Origin: Perkinsus olseni
Taxonomy: Eukaryota > Perkinsozoa > Perkinsida
Reading direction: 5' to 3'
Assembly: GCA_013115125.1 (NCBI GenBank)
Contig: JABANN010000031.1
Coordinates: 51,342-115,341 of the forward strand
Length of the DNA stretch: 64,000 nucleotides
The position numbers were made by a program, and so were the translations under genes. This document shows positions 39,698 to 51,359 of this stretch, in pieces. Numbering within the stretch: the stretch's first letter is position 1; each line of letters begins with the position of its first letter. Below the pieces are notes generated by a model. That model was not told the DNA's origin and did no database searches. It saw nothing but the letters and a program-made list of their open reading frames with translations.

Positions 39698-40866
39698 TCA
39701 GAAGCGCCTGTCCCGACTGCGACTCCGTGATCTAGGGCGAGACTCCTGCGCTCCAGAGTAGTCAGGAAGAGCAGCAGTAGACTCTAGTGAGGAGGCCCCC
39801 GTAGACGGACCAGCAGCGGCACCCTCAGGCCCGGCCGAAGCAGCGAAGCTGTGGGGAGTACCACACTTCCGGCAAACTTGCCTGGAGGCGAAGTTCATAT
39901 CGCCACAATTGGGACAATCCCAGTCACCTAAAGTAAGAAGAACACTACTAACAAGCACTCTTCCCGTTGCTTACCCGGCCTTCTAACTTGTCCACCGCCA
40001 CCTTTACCCTTGCCGTAGTACCCAGGCCAACCTCCCCATCTACATACCGATCAATCCAACTCCCTACTACTACTCATACGATCTGCCATTCCGACTACTA
40101 CTATACTACGAAAATAGAGTCCATACCACATTTTCTGCAAATCCTAATCCCCGGTATTACCCTCCCCAAGCAGGCCACCTGAAACACAATCGAAGATAAC
40201 CACCACAAGGCTGGCAATCAGCAGCTCCGACTTACATCGGCATCCCTCCTGCAGGGTCTCCTCCAGAGCTATAAGGATCGTAGGCTGAGGAGCGAACGGA
40301 GACTCACACATCACGATGTTGGCGAGAAACTATCTTCCTACCTGGCATGCCGTAGGCACTCATCATCTGATATGCTGCAGCAGCTGCCATGTACTCTGCC
40401 TCCAGTGTCGCCGGATCCGGTGGCGGCGCCCCCTTAGGCGCGCCACAGCTGCGACAGTACTCGTTACGAGCAAACTGGTGGTCACCACAAGTATTGCAGA
40501 ACCTAGCACAACCGATAGTGGCCTCCCACAAGCATCCTCGTTATTACCAATCTCCCTCGCGGACCTCCTGCTTGTGCTTGGGCCGACCTACCATAAATTC
40601 ACCAACTTCCAAAGAGAAGCCAAATCCCTACCCCATCCGGCGCTCATGTTGTACATGGCACTCCGATCCCCAGAGCCCCAGCCCAGGCCCCCATCACGAG
40701 CCTCGTCGAAGCTGTCCGGTACTCCGCTGTATCCCCCTGCTCCCGCCGGCACCGGTGGTGGTTGGTGGTGATCCATGGAGCCACCAGCAGGACCCTGGCC
40801 GTCGGACGACGACGAGGGAGGCGGAGGTGCATTACCCCAAGAAGAGGACCCCGGGTAGTTGCTCAT
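39698..40866 (-). CDS. RanBP2-type zinc finger, RG/RS-rich RNA-binding protein
   Basis: ATG at 40866: MSNYPGSSSWGNAPPPPSSS, a Gly/Pro/Ser-rich head. Two C4 RanBP2 fingers follow, RFCNTCGDHQFARNEYCRSC (about 40500-40440) and DWDCPNCGDMNFASRQVCRK (about 39930-39870), each C-x2-C-x10-C-x2-C with the F/Asn core used to read single-stranded RNA. Between them are small exons (YDPYSSGGDPAGGMPM; WPGYYGKGKGGGGQVRRPG), joined at GTAAG donors. The tail SRPRSRSRSRDRRF is RS-rich, stop at 39698. Domain content is like ZRANB2 and FUS-type splicing or mRNP factors in the nucleus. Confidence 0.85.
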
Positions 40867-41012
40867 TACAACGACCTAATACTACTACAAATCAACAGCC
40901 CTAACAACCTCGTGTATCCTCTTCATCAACTCACAACCACCGACACTGGAAAATTCACTGTTTCGAAACTGTGGCGGCTTAGTGGATGATGACTAAGCAA
41001 AGTCTTTAATAT

Positions 41013-42244
41013 TTACTCATCAGAGCCGAGCCACTTGTCAAGCAGTCTGTCCTCAGCGTCCTCCAGAGCGAACCTGAGATCGTCCCACCGGCGCTTGTCG
41101 ACCACTTCTGCAACCTCGGCTCCTACTTGTGCTGCACAATTTCCAAGTTCTCGCGCTCAGTCTCAAACGCCTTCTTAACATCTCCTCCGCCGCCCATCGG
41201 CATTGGCGGAGGAGGCGGAGCCATCATCCCTCCCATCATCATCATGTCCTCTCCGGACGTATCAGCGGCCGCTGCCATAGCCGCATCGTCACCAGATGAC
41301 CTACAGTGGTGGCTCTATCGGTTACAGTCGGTAAAGTAGCATAAAATTCACCTCAGCTGCTGATAGAGCTGCATGATTCCCTGACTACTCATCGAGACGA
41401 AGAAGTAAAGGGAGAGTGAGGAGACATACGAAGTATCCAAGGCCGGTACATCAACCCCTCGCTGGAGCATAGATTTAACCTGAAGTCCAAAATAACGCAA
41501 GACCCCACCCAAAATATATCCGACCTTGAAGGTGAGTGGAAAGGGGGTCTTGGCAACGAGGAAGCCGCTGAAGAGATGGGATACCCAGTAACCCAGTGTA
41601 CCGTGAATACCTATTCACCGAGACTGTGGCAGGCACCAGAACGCCGGCAGGATTACCCAGGAACATGAATTGATTCTTCATCATCCCAGTGGCCATACTC
41701 GGGTCTGATTGGGCTTGCATCATGGCGTCCATGGCGTTCTTCTGGGGAGGGACCTAGCACACCATCACTAGTCCTCGAGGGGACATCCACCAACAGCAGC
41801 AGCAGCACCTGCCACAACAGGCCCTGGTCCTTCTTGAGGTACAGCGCTTTCTTGGCCTGGAACGCCTTCTCTGTCAGAAAGTGTCCGTTGGCCTTCAATA
41901 ACTTCGCACGAGTAAACAGCTTTTGTTTCTTCACTTCATCCGGATCCGCCTTGGGCGTCGCCCGCCCTGAACCACGACTAGTCCACCACCCACCACCGTC
42001 GCCCGTCTCCCTCCACCATCGCCACCACGTAAATTGACGACACCTCTCCTTATCATCATCAGTAGTGGTAGTTAGCATCACGTACCAAGCCTCCCGTCTT
42101 CCACAGCTATACCACACCCGCCCCTTTATTACCCAATATCTGCATCAGATTCATCCGAATAATGTTGCTCATGATCACCACCACCACGATGGGGATGAGG
42201 ACGAAGTCCCGAATCAACGGGTCCAGGAGGATAGGCGTCGTCAT
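41013..42244 (-). CDS. EMC3: ER membrane protein complex subunit 3 (EMC3)
   Basis: Oxa1-superfamily insertase subunit of the ER membrane complex, which inserts tail-anchored and multi-pass proteins. Exon 1 (42244-42133) from ATG: MTTPILLDPLIRDFVLIPIV, first membrane helix, VIMSNIIRMNLMQILG. Exon 2: DPDEVKKQKLFTRAKLLKAN GHFLTEKAFQAKKALYL (cytosolic segment as in yeast and human EMC3). Further exons: MKNQFMFLGNP region, YWVSHLFSGFLVAKTPFPLT FK, intron of about 43 bases, VKSMLQRGVDVPALDTSYVS SLSLYFFVSMSSQGIMQLYQ. The tail has a Met/Pro/Gly-rich insert (MMAPPPPPMPMGGGG), then KKAFETERENLEIVQHK, an intron, FALEDAEDRLLDKWLGSDE, stop at 41013. The end block matches the family pattern (E..L+...H..AL+D.E+.L). 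Only the Met/Pro-rich insert is unusual. Confidence 0.93.
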
Positions 42245-44007
42245 CTTGAAAAAACCTATCACCACGACTGGTGGCACCGGGTCGGCCCGTCAACCAGTCA
42301 GGGCGAGCGCTATTTACGTTGATTTAGCGCGCGCCCAAAGACCAGGACCCGATTCTACTAGATTGAACTCAACGTTTCCTTCATGCACATCACAGTCACA
42401 GAACAATAGCCCATGAAGCGCGCGGAAGCATCGGTACAGCTGTGGCGGTCGTGTAAGAGTGAGAGGAAATCCGCTAGAAATCTCGGTATGTGCCTGGTGG
42501 GTCGGGTTGGGTACTGGTGTTTAGGAAGGGGCTTACTAATGCCGGGTCGTTGATCTTTCCCTTTTGTAATGAGGGTGGTTTTCCTATACAGCTTGTCTCC
42601 TGACACAACGGCTGAGGTTGTTGGTCAAGTGAGCTGCCCACCCCTCGCTGCCAGCTCCGCGGTGACTTTCTCCATACTGCCTTCGCCAAGGGGCAGGGAC
42701 AGCTCGTTATCCACTTTGGGAGTGGAATCTCGTTTGCCTGAAGAGAAGGCTATAAGCTGCCCTTTCGGTACGGCATCCCCTCAGAGGACCTCCGTATTGA
42801 TCCACAAAGGTGAGCCCCGGGTCCGGCCCTGGCAGCCATGTCCCTAAAGGATACTAGTAGGGAGATGACGAGACTAGCCCCCGGTTCGTACTCTGAACTG
42901 CCGTCGACAGGCAGGCGGCACTGACATCGCCATCAGCGAGGTCGATAGGGATGTACCTGCCGTACTGAGCATGACCAGGCCGTTGATGCGGCGTCTCATA
43001 CCTCTCCCCCGTCAAACAACCGACTTTTAGACCATGCGGCGCCCTGGCTTCATCCTGGACCGACACTCCGGCAGGACGATCTGACTCGGAAGGACTGTAG
43101 GCGTCTGAATGAACCCACTGGCGGCAGTTGCTTATCGACTCCTATTACTAGCCTTAGAGACGCCCGTTCCTTCCGATGGGGAGTAGGCGACTAACAGACA
43201 AGCGTTGGCTGAAGCGATCGAGGCGCTGCTCACCTCCAGACGTTGTATCCCATGAACGATAGCCGTGCTGATCGACAGGCTTCAACCGCGGAACCACACC
43301 GTCTTCGGGTACTTGCCGCCTCTCGTTGTGACTGAGAAAACAATCAACAAATCCTAGCGGAGCGATGCTGCCCACAGTAGCTCCAGGATGGTCTCGTCGT
43401 TGATCAAAGGGGCTTCCACGGCCTTGGTCCCTTCGTTAGGAGGCGCTGGGCGGAAGCTGTCAGCTTGCTCCGAAGTGAAGAGACGCCATCTCGGATCCAA
43501 AAGCAGTGTGCCTGTTCCAGCAGCGTCCCCTCAGTGTGGACTCCCAAACGCTTACCGGAAGTGTCCCGCTGCTTCACGCGGCCTATCCTCGTGACAACAT
43601 GCAGGCGATCGTGGACGACACTCGATATCCCACTTTCTGACTGAAAGCAGACCGCGCCCTAGTCGCGAGAATAGTGTCGGGTGTGCGTCAGCGCCTTGGC
43701 CAGTTAGTCAGACTCAAAACCAATGTGCTAGCGACGATCAGCTCTCAGTTGTGCTACTCAGCCAGCCCGATTGCTCTTCCTACTTTCCTGAGATGCTTAT
43801 CTCCGATTCCAGGTTGCGGGGCCTCTTCGTTAGCCAGACGCTCCTCATACCAATTATGTACCAAAGTAGAGGCAGAGAAGGGGCAAGCCACGCAGGTTGG
43901 ATTGTCAGCCATAGTCAAATCAGAGAAGGCACTCGAAGGAGATCTTGACGCCATCAGGCAACTCAACGCCATTCTTTCTACTTCCAACGTGTCCATGCTA
44001 AGAAACA
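42245..44007 (-). other. probable unrecognised gene or genes; exons not resolved
   Basis: Minus-strand frames look coding in places: KRDSTPKVDNELSLPLGEGS and MEKVTAELAARGGQ (about 42740-42635), QDEARAPHGLKVGCLTGE (about 43055-43000), IAPLGFVDCFLSHNERRQVP (about 43365-43305), HCFWIRDGVSSLRSKLTASA (about 43510-43450). I could not chain them with confident splice sites and recognise no domain. The stretch 43754-43990 may be C-terminal exons of the kinase upstream. Confidence 0.3.
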
Positions 44008-45450
44008 TTACCCGGGTATCTGCCTGAAACGTTCGTTCAACGTCTGCGCCCTCGGACGCTTCGCCGCATAGAAGATGAGGCATCCCTTAATCAGCCGCTG
44101 AACCTGACCTTCTCACCGTCTATACTATCGGAAGCGGAGGTCCTCACCTCCCCATGGATCGACGGGGGTACATAAGGGATTCTCCGCTCAAGAAGCATCA
44201 TCTTCAAGAGTTCTTTTAATGACTCACAACCCTCGTACGGTTGAGGGCCCCCGAAGACCTCAATGAGGATGCAACCCAAGGACCAGATGTCCACTCGCTC
44301 TGTTATCTGCGGCAGCCGTGAGGCGGCAATTCACACTGGGAAGCACTACCCGTAAGCGTTCGTCAAAAAGCTCCGGGGCCATGTACCTAGGAGAGCCACC
44401 GTTGCTCTTCCGCGTGATGTGAGTAAACTCCATCGGCTCGGTGAGGCCAAAGTCACAGAGCTTGGCATTCATCTCGCGATCCAACTGCGACCAGAGTGCC
44501 CAGGAGCTGCCTTCAGTAAACCCCTCTTACAACCACATTCAGGGTCTTGAGGTCTCTATGGACTATCACTGGGTTCTGTGCATGAAGGTACGCCTGAAGC
44601 GCGAGCATGCATACTATGACTACTTTCATGCCACAATACTTCTATGCTTGCACCAATTTTCAGCATACTATACTTGTATGCCTTTCGAAGAAACAGGATA
44701 CGCTGAGAGATTGTGGAGGGATGTAGTCAAGAGGCATGGCCCTTACCACGGCATCAGTCAGCTGTATCGCCATCTTGAGCCGCTGTGTCCGGCTGAGTCG
44801 AACCTTCCTCACATGAAGCAACTACCTCGAGGATGAACACCCAGCCCTATACCTCAGCTCAGCCCTACCTGGTGAAGATTGCCCCCGGGCATGTACTCCG
44901 TTACAAGGCAGAGATGCGGCAACTCAAGGCAGGCGCCAAGGAACCTCACCTGCCACCGTGAATCGGCGAGGGAACATAGGCCCTATTCGAGCATACCAAT
45001 CCCGGGTGATCGAGGTGCCGGAAGCTCTCCACTTCCCTCACGAGGTCCTTCACGACCTGCTCGCCATGCCGGGCCGATGCCATCCACGAGGCTGCAGCCG
45101 TGGGACTCAGGCACCGATCTCAGCGCATACCCCTTACCATCGTAATACAGTCTTTTGATGGCGACCTCTCTCCCTTTGTACGAGCCTCGGAAAACTTGGC
45201 CAAACTCACCAGCACCCAACTCCTGCTCGAACGCAAGCTCGGTTGGTGCTATCTTTTGGCTGGACTCGTGTAGAGAAGACTCCAGGTTAACTGCGAAAGG
45301 TGTGGTATGAGAGATACGACACAGCCAGAGATCACCAGCTTCCCGCGGAGTGGGTTGCGTAATACGTGCTTGTCGTCTCACTCGGTCCATGAAGCTCAGC
45401 CGTGCCACAGGGGCGGCAACCAGGGAGGTAGCCGACCTCGCGTGGGCCAT
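44008..45450 (-). CDS. TKL-type (Raf/MLK-like) protein kinase
   Basis: Kinase read from ATG 45450 (further 5' exons possible up to about 45570). Spliced blocks in order: IAPTELAFEQELGAGEFGQV FRGSYKGREVAIKRLYYD (Gly-loop and catalytic Lys, about 45240-45130), DLVREVESFRHLDHPGL (about 45050), VRFLGACLELPHLCLVTEYM PGGNLHQ (about 44945-44870), AYLHAQNPVIVHRDLKTLNV (about 44620-44550), LDREMNAKLCDFGLTEPM, GGSPRYMAPELFDERL (activation segment), DIWSLGCILIEVFGGPQPYE (about 44290-44230), and LIKGCLIFYAAKRPRAQTLN ERF with a stop at 44008. HRDLKTLN, G.PRYMAPE and the short C.....RP end are tyrosine-kinase-like features. All catalytic residues seen are intact. A palindrome (45655-45673) lies upstream. 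Substrate unknown. Confidence 0.85.
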
Positions 45451-47334
45451 ACTCTGTCTTCGTGGCTGCAGTACCCCAGGAACAGGGTGTCGTGTCCTCC
45501 CCTCATTGCTCGGAACAGGGGGCTGTTGGCGAGGCAGTTGCTCTCTCGAAGGCCGTCCATTGCCTCCATATTCATCCCTCCTGCCCAGAGGTAGAGGGCT
45601 GGAATAGTGTACCTGAGGAAGAACGGATCACCATGGCCGAGCCTTTGCCAGGCAAGAGGCAAAGTTTGCCTCTCTCACCGCGTTCGAGCTGACACCTGCT
45701 ACACTCACTGTACGCCTCATCACTGTCGGTTGTCGAACGGTGAAGACAGGGTACTGAGTACGAGAGGTCATACTGCGGTCACCTGTGAGCAGGAGTGCTA
45801 CCGGTGCTGGAGGGGCCAAGTAGGCTGCAACACGATGATCGGACGGCCTGTCCCTCGACAAGGGCGGAGCATGCACCTGACTTCAGCGCTACACTCGTTC
45901 AGAATGCCGCAACGTGGAGAATGCAATTCGACGTTATCGTGTTCGAGTTGCCGCGGCTGAGAGTAAGATTCAGGGGGGGTCTGATGATGCCAACTCTAGC
46001 TCCGAAGTCAGTTAGGGATCAATCATTCCCTGTAGTCACTGGCGGGCCTTACAACCATCCTTTCGTACCGCATAAGTTCGCCTTAATACGACCTCAACAA
46101 GCTTGCCAGGATACCACGGCGAGCAGATTTTCAAGTTACGCGCTTCACGCTACCCAAGCAGGAACTCACTTACTCCCTCGCTCCCCACGGGGGATGGACG
46201 AGTAGACGCACTGGACGAGTTCGATCGATAGCCCCCTACATGAGATGTGCTACAGAAGATGATGATGACACGGTGAGAGCACCTTTGAGAGGGGCTGTAG
46301 ACGGGCACCGGTCAAGCCGCATTTCCTGTCGTTCCAGACCTAGACCGCGGTGATCAGGAAACCACTGAGCAGCAGAGCGGAATGCGACTTATCGTGGGAG
46401 GCTGTTGCCCGGTGGAGGGGATTGGCATTATCGCAGGGGATGACTGGCGCAGTGGGGAGTGGGACGGCGGACTGCGGCAACACCGACTGCTGAAGGACGG
46501 GACATCTTGCCCTCACCCTCGATAGGTGAGCATGTGGTGCTCTTGCTGAACAGGCACTTGGAGAGGACGCACCACCCGAGCTGTCAGAGGAGGCTGACGG
46601 TAGTCGTGTACCTGAGAGTAAACCTACTGTGGCCCTTCGCGAGGGCATATTAACCGCCGTCTGGATTCGGCCCTGCGGAATGGACGCGCGATGTACCCTG
46701 AGAAGGGTAGAGCGATCGTATAAAGGAAAGCAGAAGATGCAAGCGCTCACATGTTAGTGCCGACGACCTGCGTGGCGCCACCGAGGCGTGGAGATGAACA
46801 ATAGTAGACACCTGGTTGATGGTAGTAGTAGGCCTGGCATGGTGCCGCTAAGCTTGCCGGTTGTCGCACACTCGAGATTTGATGCTGTTGTAGTGGTAGC
46901 ATTTCACGGAAAAAAACTATAATGCTCCCAAGCCCCCTTCCCCTGCAGACCCAATCCGGCCTTGAGACAGGAGACATTCATATAGCGATCCTCAGCCTGA
47001 CTTCAGATGATCGAGCAGGGTATAGTCAAAACCAGGCGTCTGCACGTACCTTAACCGACGGCATTCCAAGTGTTCAACAGACTGCCTCTGCTGAGTTCCA
47101 AGAACGCTTTCGGGATCGTCTTCACACGTACAGTAGGTTATACTTAGCAGGCTACTGGAAGGTATCCCTATGCATTTCGTTTCGTTACTCGTCCCAGTTG
47201 GAGCTAACGGCGAGAAAAACATGATATTCCAAATTTATTGGAGGACTGTAGAATCCACTCCTGGGAGCGTTCTCGAAATTCACTAGAGGCAGTGTAATTA
47301 AGATCCCCAGTGCGTCGGCAGACACCCCGGCAAC
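45451..47334 (-). other. unresolved region with some minus-strand coding character
   Basis: About 45570-45480 (MNMEAMDGLRESNCLANSPL FRAM) may be a 5' exon of the kinase. Frames 46750-46340 and 46977-46747 (the latter ending GGATQVVGTNM) look protein-like but no domain is recognisable. 45655-45673 is a perfect palindrome with 9-base arms and a 1-nt centre. 45700-46330 shows nothing certain. Confidence 0.3.
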
Positions 47335-47706
47335 CTACGCGTGGTATATCAGATAGACGTGGTAGGCACCCGGTATGAAGCAGATAGCACCTGAACGAGT
47401 AGCTACTTCCAAATGAGGTTGGCGTCGCGTCCTACCGAGAGTCGTGAAGGGAATCGCCTCCAAGGTGCTGATCTGCCAGAAAACCTTCAGGCCAGTGAGA
47501 AGAAAGACGACTCCAACGATGAAAAGAAAGAAGGCCTGAGGCCGAGGCCTGATACAACCTGGTGAACAAGACACACTCACCAATGCAACGCCTTTACGCG
47601 GTAGAGCCGGTCGCCGTAGCGGTGGCGGCTCAGCTGGGGAAAATCTCGGCTTGTGCCTGGGTGGTGGTGCGGTATAGTCCGAGGGCCCGTCGTCATTGTT
47701 CGACAT
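47335..47706 (-). CDS. TMEM230/TMEM134-family small membrane protein
   Basis: Small two-helix membrane protein of endosomal or secretory vesicles. ATG 47706: MSNNDDGPSDYTAPPPRHKP, then LRRPALPRKGVAL, the family junction just before helix 1. An intron (GTGAGTG...CTCAG) is removed to give AFFLFIVGVVFLLTGLKVFW, then TLEAIPFTTLG. A second intron (GTAGGAC...GTTCAG) leads to AICFIPGAYHVYLIYHA, matching the diagnostic G...FIPG.Y...I.Y end of TMEM230. The TAG at 47335 may be read through as another donor (GC/GTAGG), since the family normally has a further short cytosolic tail (GY.F..IP). A possible exon with SGFYSPPINLEYH lies at about 47260-47220. Confidence 0.8.
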   Translation of the reverse strand: MSNNDDGPSDYTAPPPRHKPRFSPAEPPPLRRPALPRKGVALVSVSCSPGCIRPRPQAFFLFIVGVVFLLTGLKVFWQISTLEAIPFTTLGRTRRQPHLEVATRSGAICFIPGAYHVYLIYHA

Positions 47707-47811
47707 GAGAACGGCTGCTGGCCCGCCCTCATCCGAAGCCGAATTGACAACAAAAGCTCGAAGGCAGTGAAAGTGACGTATCGGGTGTTAGGAAAAAGAC
47801 AGATGGTGAAC

Positions 47812-48882
47812 TTATGATTCTATCGTCTTCAACTTTCTCTACGAGCAAGAGTGAAAACATTCATACCATCTCGCCGTTCTGTCTTCTCAGTTCAATCTTC
47901 TGCAACCAAGGCATTCGCTTTTCCTTGTTCCTCTGAAACACGCAAGGCCATCATCCCTCGGAACCCGCTGGCATCCGCCACCTCACCCTCCACCTGTCGA
48001 ACTCAGCCTTGCCATTTGGATCCTTCTCATAGTAGTCAAAACCTTTAAACCTGGGGTATCGGCGATGGAATTTTATCACCAGCCAGCCCGTCCACCCTTA
48101 CGATCTTGGCACGGTTTTGCAAATGAGCATCCCGTCGGGAAGCTCGGGGTTTCCATGGATCAAGCCAAGTGCCTTCGGCATCTGAACAAAGGAGAGAGTC
48201 CGCAGCAGACCACCGTTGGTCTGGCGCTTGCCTCTGCCAGCTTCCGCGGTTCTCTCATGAGGTAGGGGTCGAGGACGAGCTCGCCCGTTCTGTGGTTCAT
48301 CCTAAGCACGAGACCAATGATCCACTACGGCAGCACTCACCCTTACGCATAGATAGTGCGATTGGCCGATGAGTGACAGAAGAGCTGATAGTAGTCCAGG
48401 TGAGCTTCGGTAAGGGCCAACACATGCTGTTGATGCGCCTTCGACTGCCGATGTTTCTGAGGACAATCTCATGGCAAGGGCAAGATCAGCTGCGACGGAC
48501 TTCGAACTGCTGTCCCGTTGTAAAGATATCGCACTCGTCCATACGTGTGAGGTCTCTGCAACAGAGCTGGCAAACCAACTCACCATCAGTGACATATTTG
48601 AATCTGCGAAGATACACCGAGCAATGTCACAGTCACCGTGTTCGACTACTCACTTTTCTAGGAGTTTCTCCTCCACCTTCTCCATGTTCTCTTCGTCCGT
48701 CGAAGGCAGCATGTCCTGTCTCATCGGAGGCTCGGGTGATGCCACTGGCTGGTGTCCCATGGGTTGAGAACGGCCCCAGCACGAGCCGGGGACACCAGCC
48801 GGTGCCATCGCCGCTGCCATGTAGGCTGGGCCTCCCGGTGGCACGGCGACCATCGGTGCTACGAAAAGAAAGACTTCAACAC

Positions 48883-48918
<36 letters not shown>

Positions 48919-50826
48919 AACAACAGAGAGCTACCTGGCCGAGGACCTCCAGGAGGTAATGGTACTTTGCTCTTCACCTGCATGAGGTTTCGAGGTATGC
49001 CTGGAGCCGGGAACCTAGCGGCTGAAGGCCCCTGATGATGCCCTCCCCTGAAGAAGTGATGATGATCATCATCAGCACGGACTAATAGAAAGCCCACCTG
49101 GTGAATCCAACGCTATTAACAAGATTCTTCTGATGTCGTTTACTCGTAAGGTGATCGTCGACATAATCGTCGCTCCAAAGAGTGGTCCCGCAGAGGCCAC
49201 CTGAGCCCAACGTCATCACGTTCATCCCCCAAGCATGGCCCGTAGTACACTTCCACCACTTGTAGCCGTCCATGTCCACAACATCGATGTACGGCGGCCA
49301 GCTAGCCTGAGAATGAGAGCAAATGAGGCCCTCGCTGAACTCCGGTTATGTTCCACCTTCTTAGTGCCGAGATGCCCATCCTTATCGAAGGCGATCTTGG
49401 CTTGCTCCGCTCCTCCCCCTTGGCGGTAGCTGAGGTAAGGATAACGTTGCGGTTGCGTGAAGGTGAGCCGCACTACCGAGGCAGCTTATTTCCGTCGCAA
49501 GCCTTCTGATGTTTCTGGCCCTGTAAATGAGCTTCAACGGAGGCTTCGGCGCATATCCTGAAGCAGCTCAAAATTCCGCTCGAAACAGGACCCGCGCGAA
49601 GAGGAGTTCAATGGACCACCCACAAATTTCAGGAGCGCTCCCAGGATTGAAATTAACGTGCAGAAGACGATCGGGGGAGCGCTTCTCTCAAAACTCAGAA
49701 CTCCTGAGTCAGGAGAGGCAGGCAATCGAAGCCGCGGAGGACTCCTCACATCGCAGAGTCGCAGAGCTCGCACCACCAACCGTTCTCGCAAACACACAAG
49801 TACCTGAGCCGGATGGCAGTACGATAGGACAGACAGAAAAGACAAGCCTACTGTGGCCATCCGTAAGACACGTCGCCTCTCGCGAGAATCTTGCTGCCGT
49901 CGCTGGCCACTTCACCCTCCTTCCCTCGAGCAGCGGCAGTGGCGTATAAGTCACCGTCTCCTGCCGCTGCCGCACTGCCTTCAGAAGTGGACTGAATACC
50001 ACTCCAATCGTAACTTGTGAGCACCACCAGGGAAGCCCTACCGATTCACCACCCTTAGGTAACACATCGTCAACATACCACTCAGGAGCGTTCATTCGCT
50101 TCGCGTGGTCCTAACATCAACGCAAAGGGTGATGGCAAGGGAGACAGAGCCCATGTTAATACCTTTGACCCGATATGAATTTCCAGCATCTCGAAAGTGG
50201 CAGATTTCTTCTTACAAAGACGACAGTAGTACCACCCAGCCTCCTCTCCTGAGCCACGTGGCAGATATCGCTCCGACCAGGGCAACCGAAAGCTACTACC
50301 CTCCACGTAATTTTCCTCTCCTTCCTCGCCAGTGTATATCGCGTAATTTTTCTTCATCACGCGCTCCTCCTTTGCACTAGCCACAACAACAGCCCTGCGG
50401 TTCCGTCGATCCTGCCATTTCTCTGAGAACGACAATAAAATGACCAAGAACGGTGCGCTATGCAGCTATGAGATGACTAACCCCAGCCCATATTACGATT
50501 CTGCTCCCATTGGTCGCGCTTTTCCTTCTCTATATAAGCCTTAGCGTATTGCTTCTTCCCTGCCTCGTCCTGAGAACGACCTTCCCCCGCAGACAGCGCT
50601 GGATGCCAAGTCACACCTTCTTCTTCTCCAACTCTAAACGTTCCTCCGCTGTGAGGCTGCCCAAGAATCTGACCAGAACGCCCACCTAGTTCGACGAGGA
50701 CGTTCGATATGCCTACCCGGGCTCCTGATTCTCCTCTTCGTCGTCACTGGTTGATTCTTCCCTCGGAGGCTTCCACTTATTCTCGTGGCTCTTACTACGG
50801 CTCCTTCGATCGTCCTTCCTTCCCAT
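47812..50826 (-). CDS. protein with three U1/matrin-type C2H2 zinc fingers
   Basis: Nuclear RNA- or dsRNA-binding protein by domain content. ATG 50826: MGRKDDRRSRSKSHENKWKP then acidic ESTSDDEEENQEPG, followed by helical exons (SLTAEERLELEKKK; YAKAYIEKEKRDQWEQN). Finger 1: GWYYCRLCKKKSATFEMLEI HIGSK/DHAKRM (about 50260-50060). Finger 2: DGYKWWKCGLCGTTLWSDDY VDDHLTSKRHQKNL (about 49280-49135). Both are C-x2-C-x12-H-x5-H once the introns are removed, and both introns fall inside the finger. Finger 3: DGELVCQLCCRDLTRMDECD ... FEKHRQSKAHQQHV (about 48590-48440), with a longer C-to-H spacing. Between 2 and 3 are Pro/Gly/Met-rich linkers (FPAPGIPRNLMQ; VAVPPGGPAYMAAAM) and an acidic helix (ENMEKVEEKLLEK). 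The end has FKGFDYYEKDPNGKAEFDRW, then KRMPWLQKIELRRQNGEMRK, stop at 47812. Similar in plan to ZMAT/ZFR-type proteins. Confidence 0.78.
48886..48918. repeat. ATG/CAT trinucleotide microsatellite
   Basis: About eleven GAT/ATG triplets in a row, placed in an apparent intron of the zinc finger gene (minus-strand TCA repeats before the TTCGTAG acceptor). Confidence 0.9.
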
Positions 50827-51359
50827 CACAAAATTCTTATTAAGTCAGGCAACTGATAGGAGGCCCCCAGTGAGATCTACGACGACAGGAAAACTCGGCT
50901 ATGTACGTAGGGGAAGCGGCCTACAGGGTGTCCCCCATAAAGGATGAAATTTGCTGTGGTTTCGTTTGACCGGCCCATCGAGTTCAGCAATGCCGAAAAC
51001 CCCTACTTCACCTTTCTCGAACCTCAGATAGCAGCGGATACAAACTTCGCCCATTATAGCGGGACGCCCTGTAGTTTTTTGACCGCTAGTCGTCGTCACC
51101 GGAACGATGTTTGCCAAAAGAAGTTTACTTCGGGCAGGCGCCTGCGTGCGAAGCCACTACTGCATTTCTGTCATTCAATGATGACGCCTCGCCACTTCTA
51201 ACATCCGTGAGCACCACGCTTACGCTGACGGCGCATATTCGGGCTTGGGTCCTTCGAGAGACCCGACGAAGTTTTTGCGTCGCTCCGCCGATTTCGCGAT
51301 GCATCTTTCGCCGTTTTCTCGAAGCGGCGCGTGTTCATTTATTTTGCTCGGATCTTTCC
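50827..51359. other. divergent promoter space between zinc finger gene and F1-alpha-like gene
   Basis: The two flanking genes are transcribed away from each other, so this interval of about 530 bases must carry both 5' ends. No recognised motif. Confidence 0.5.
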
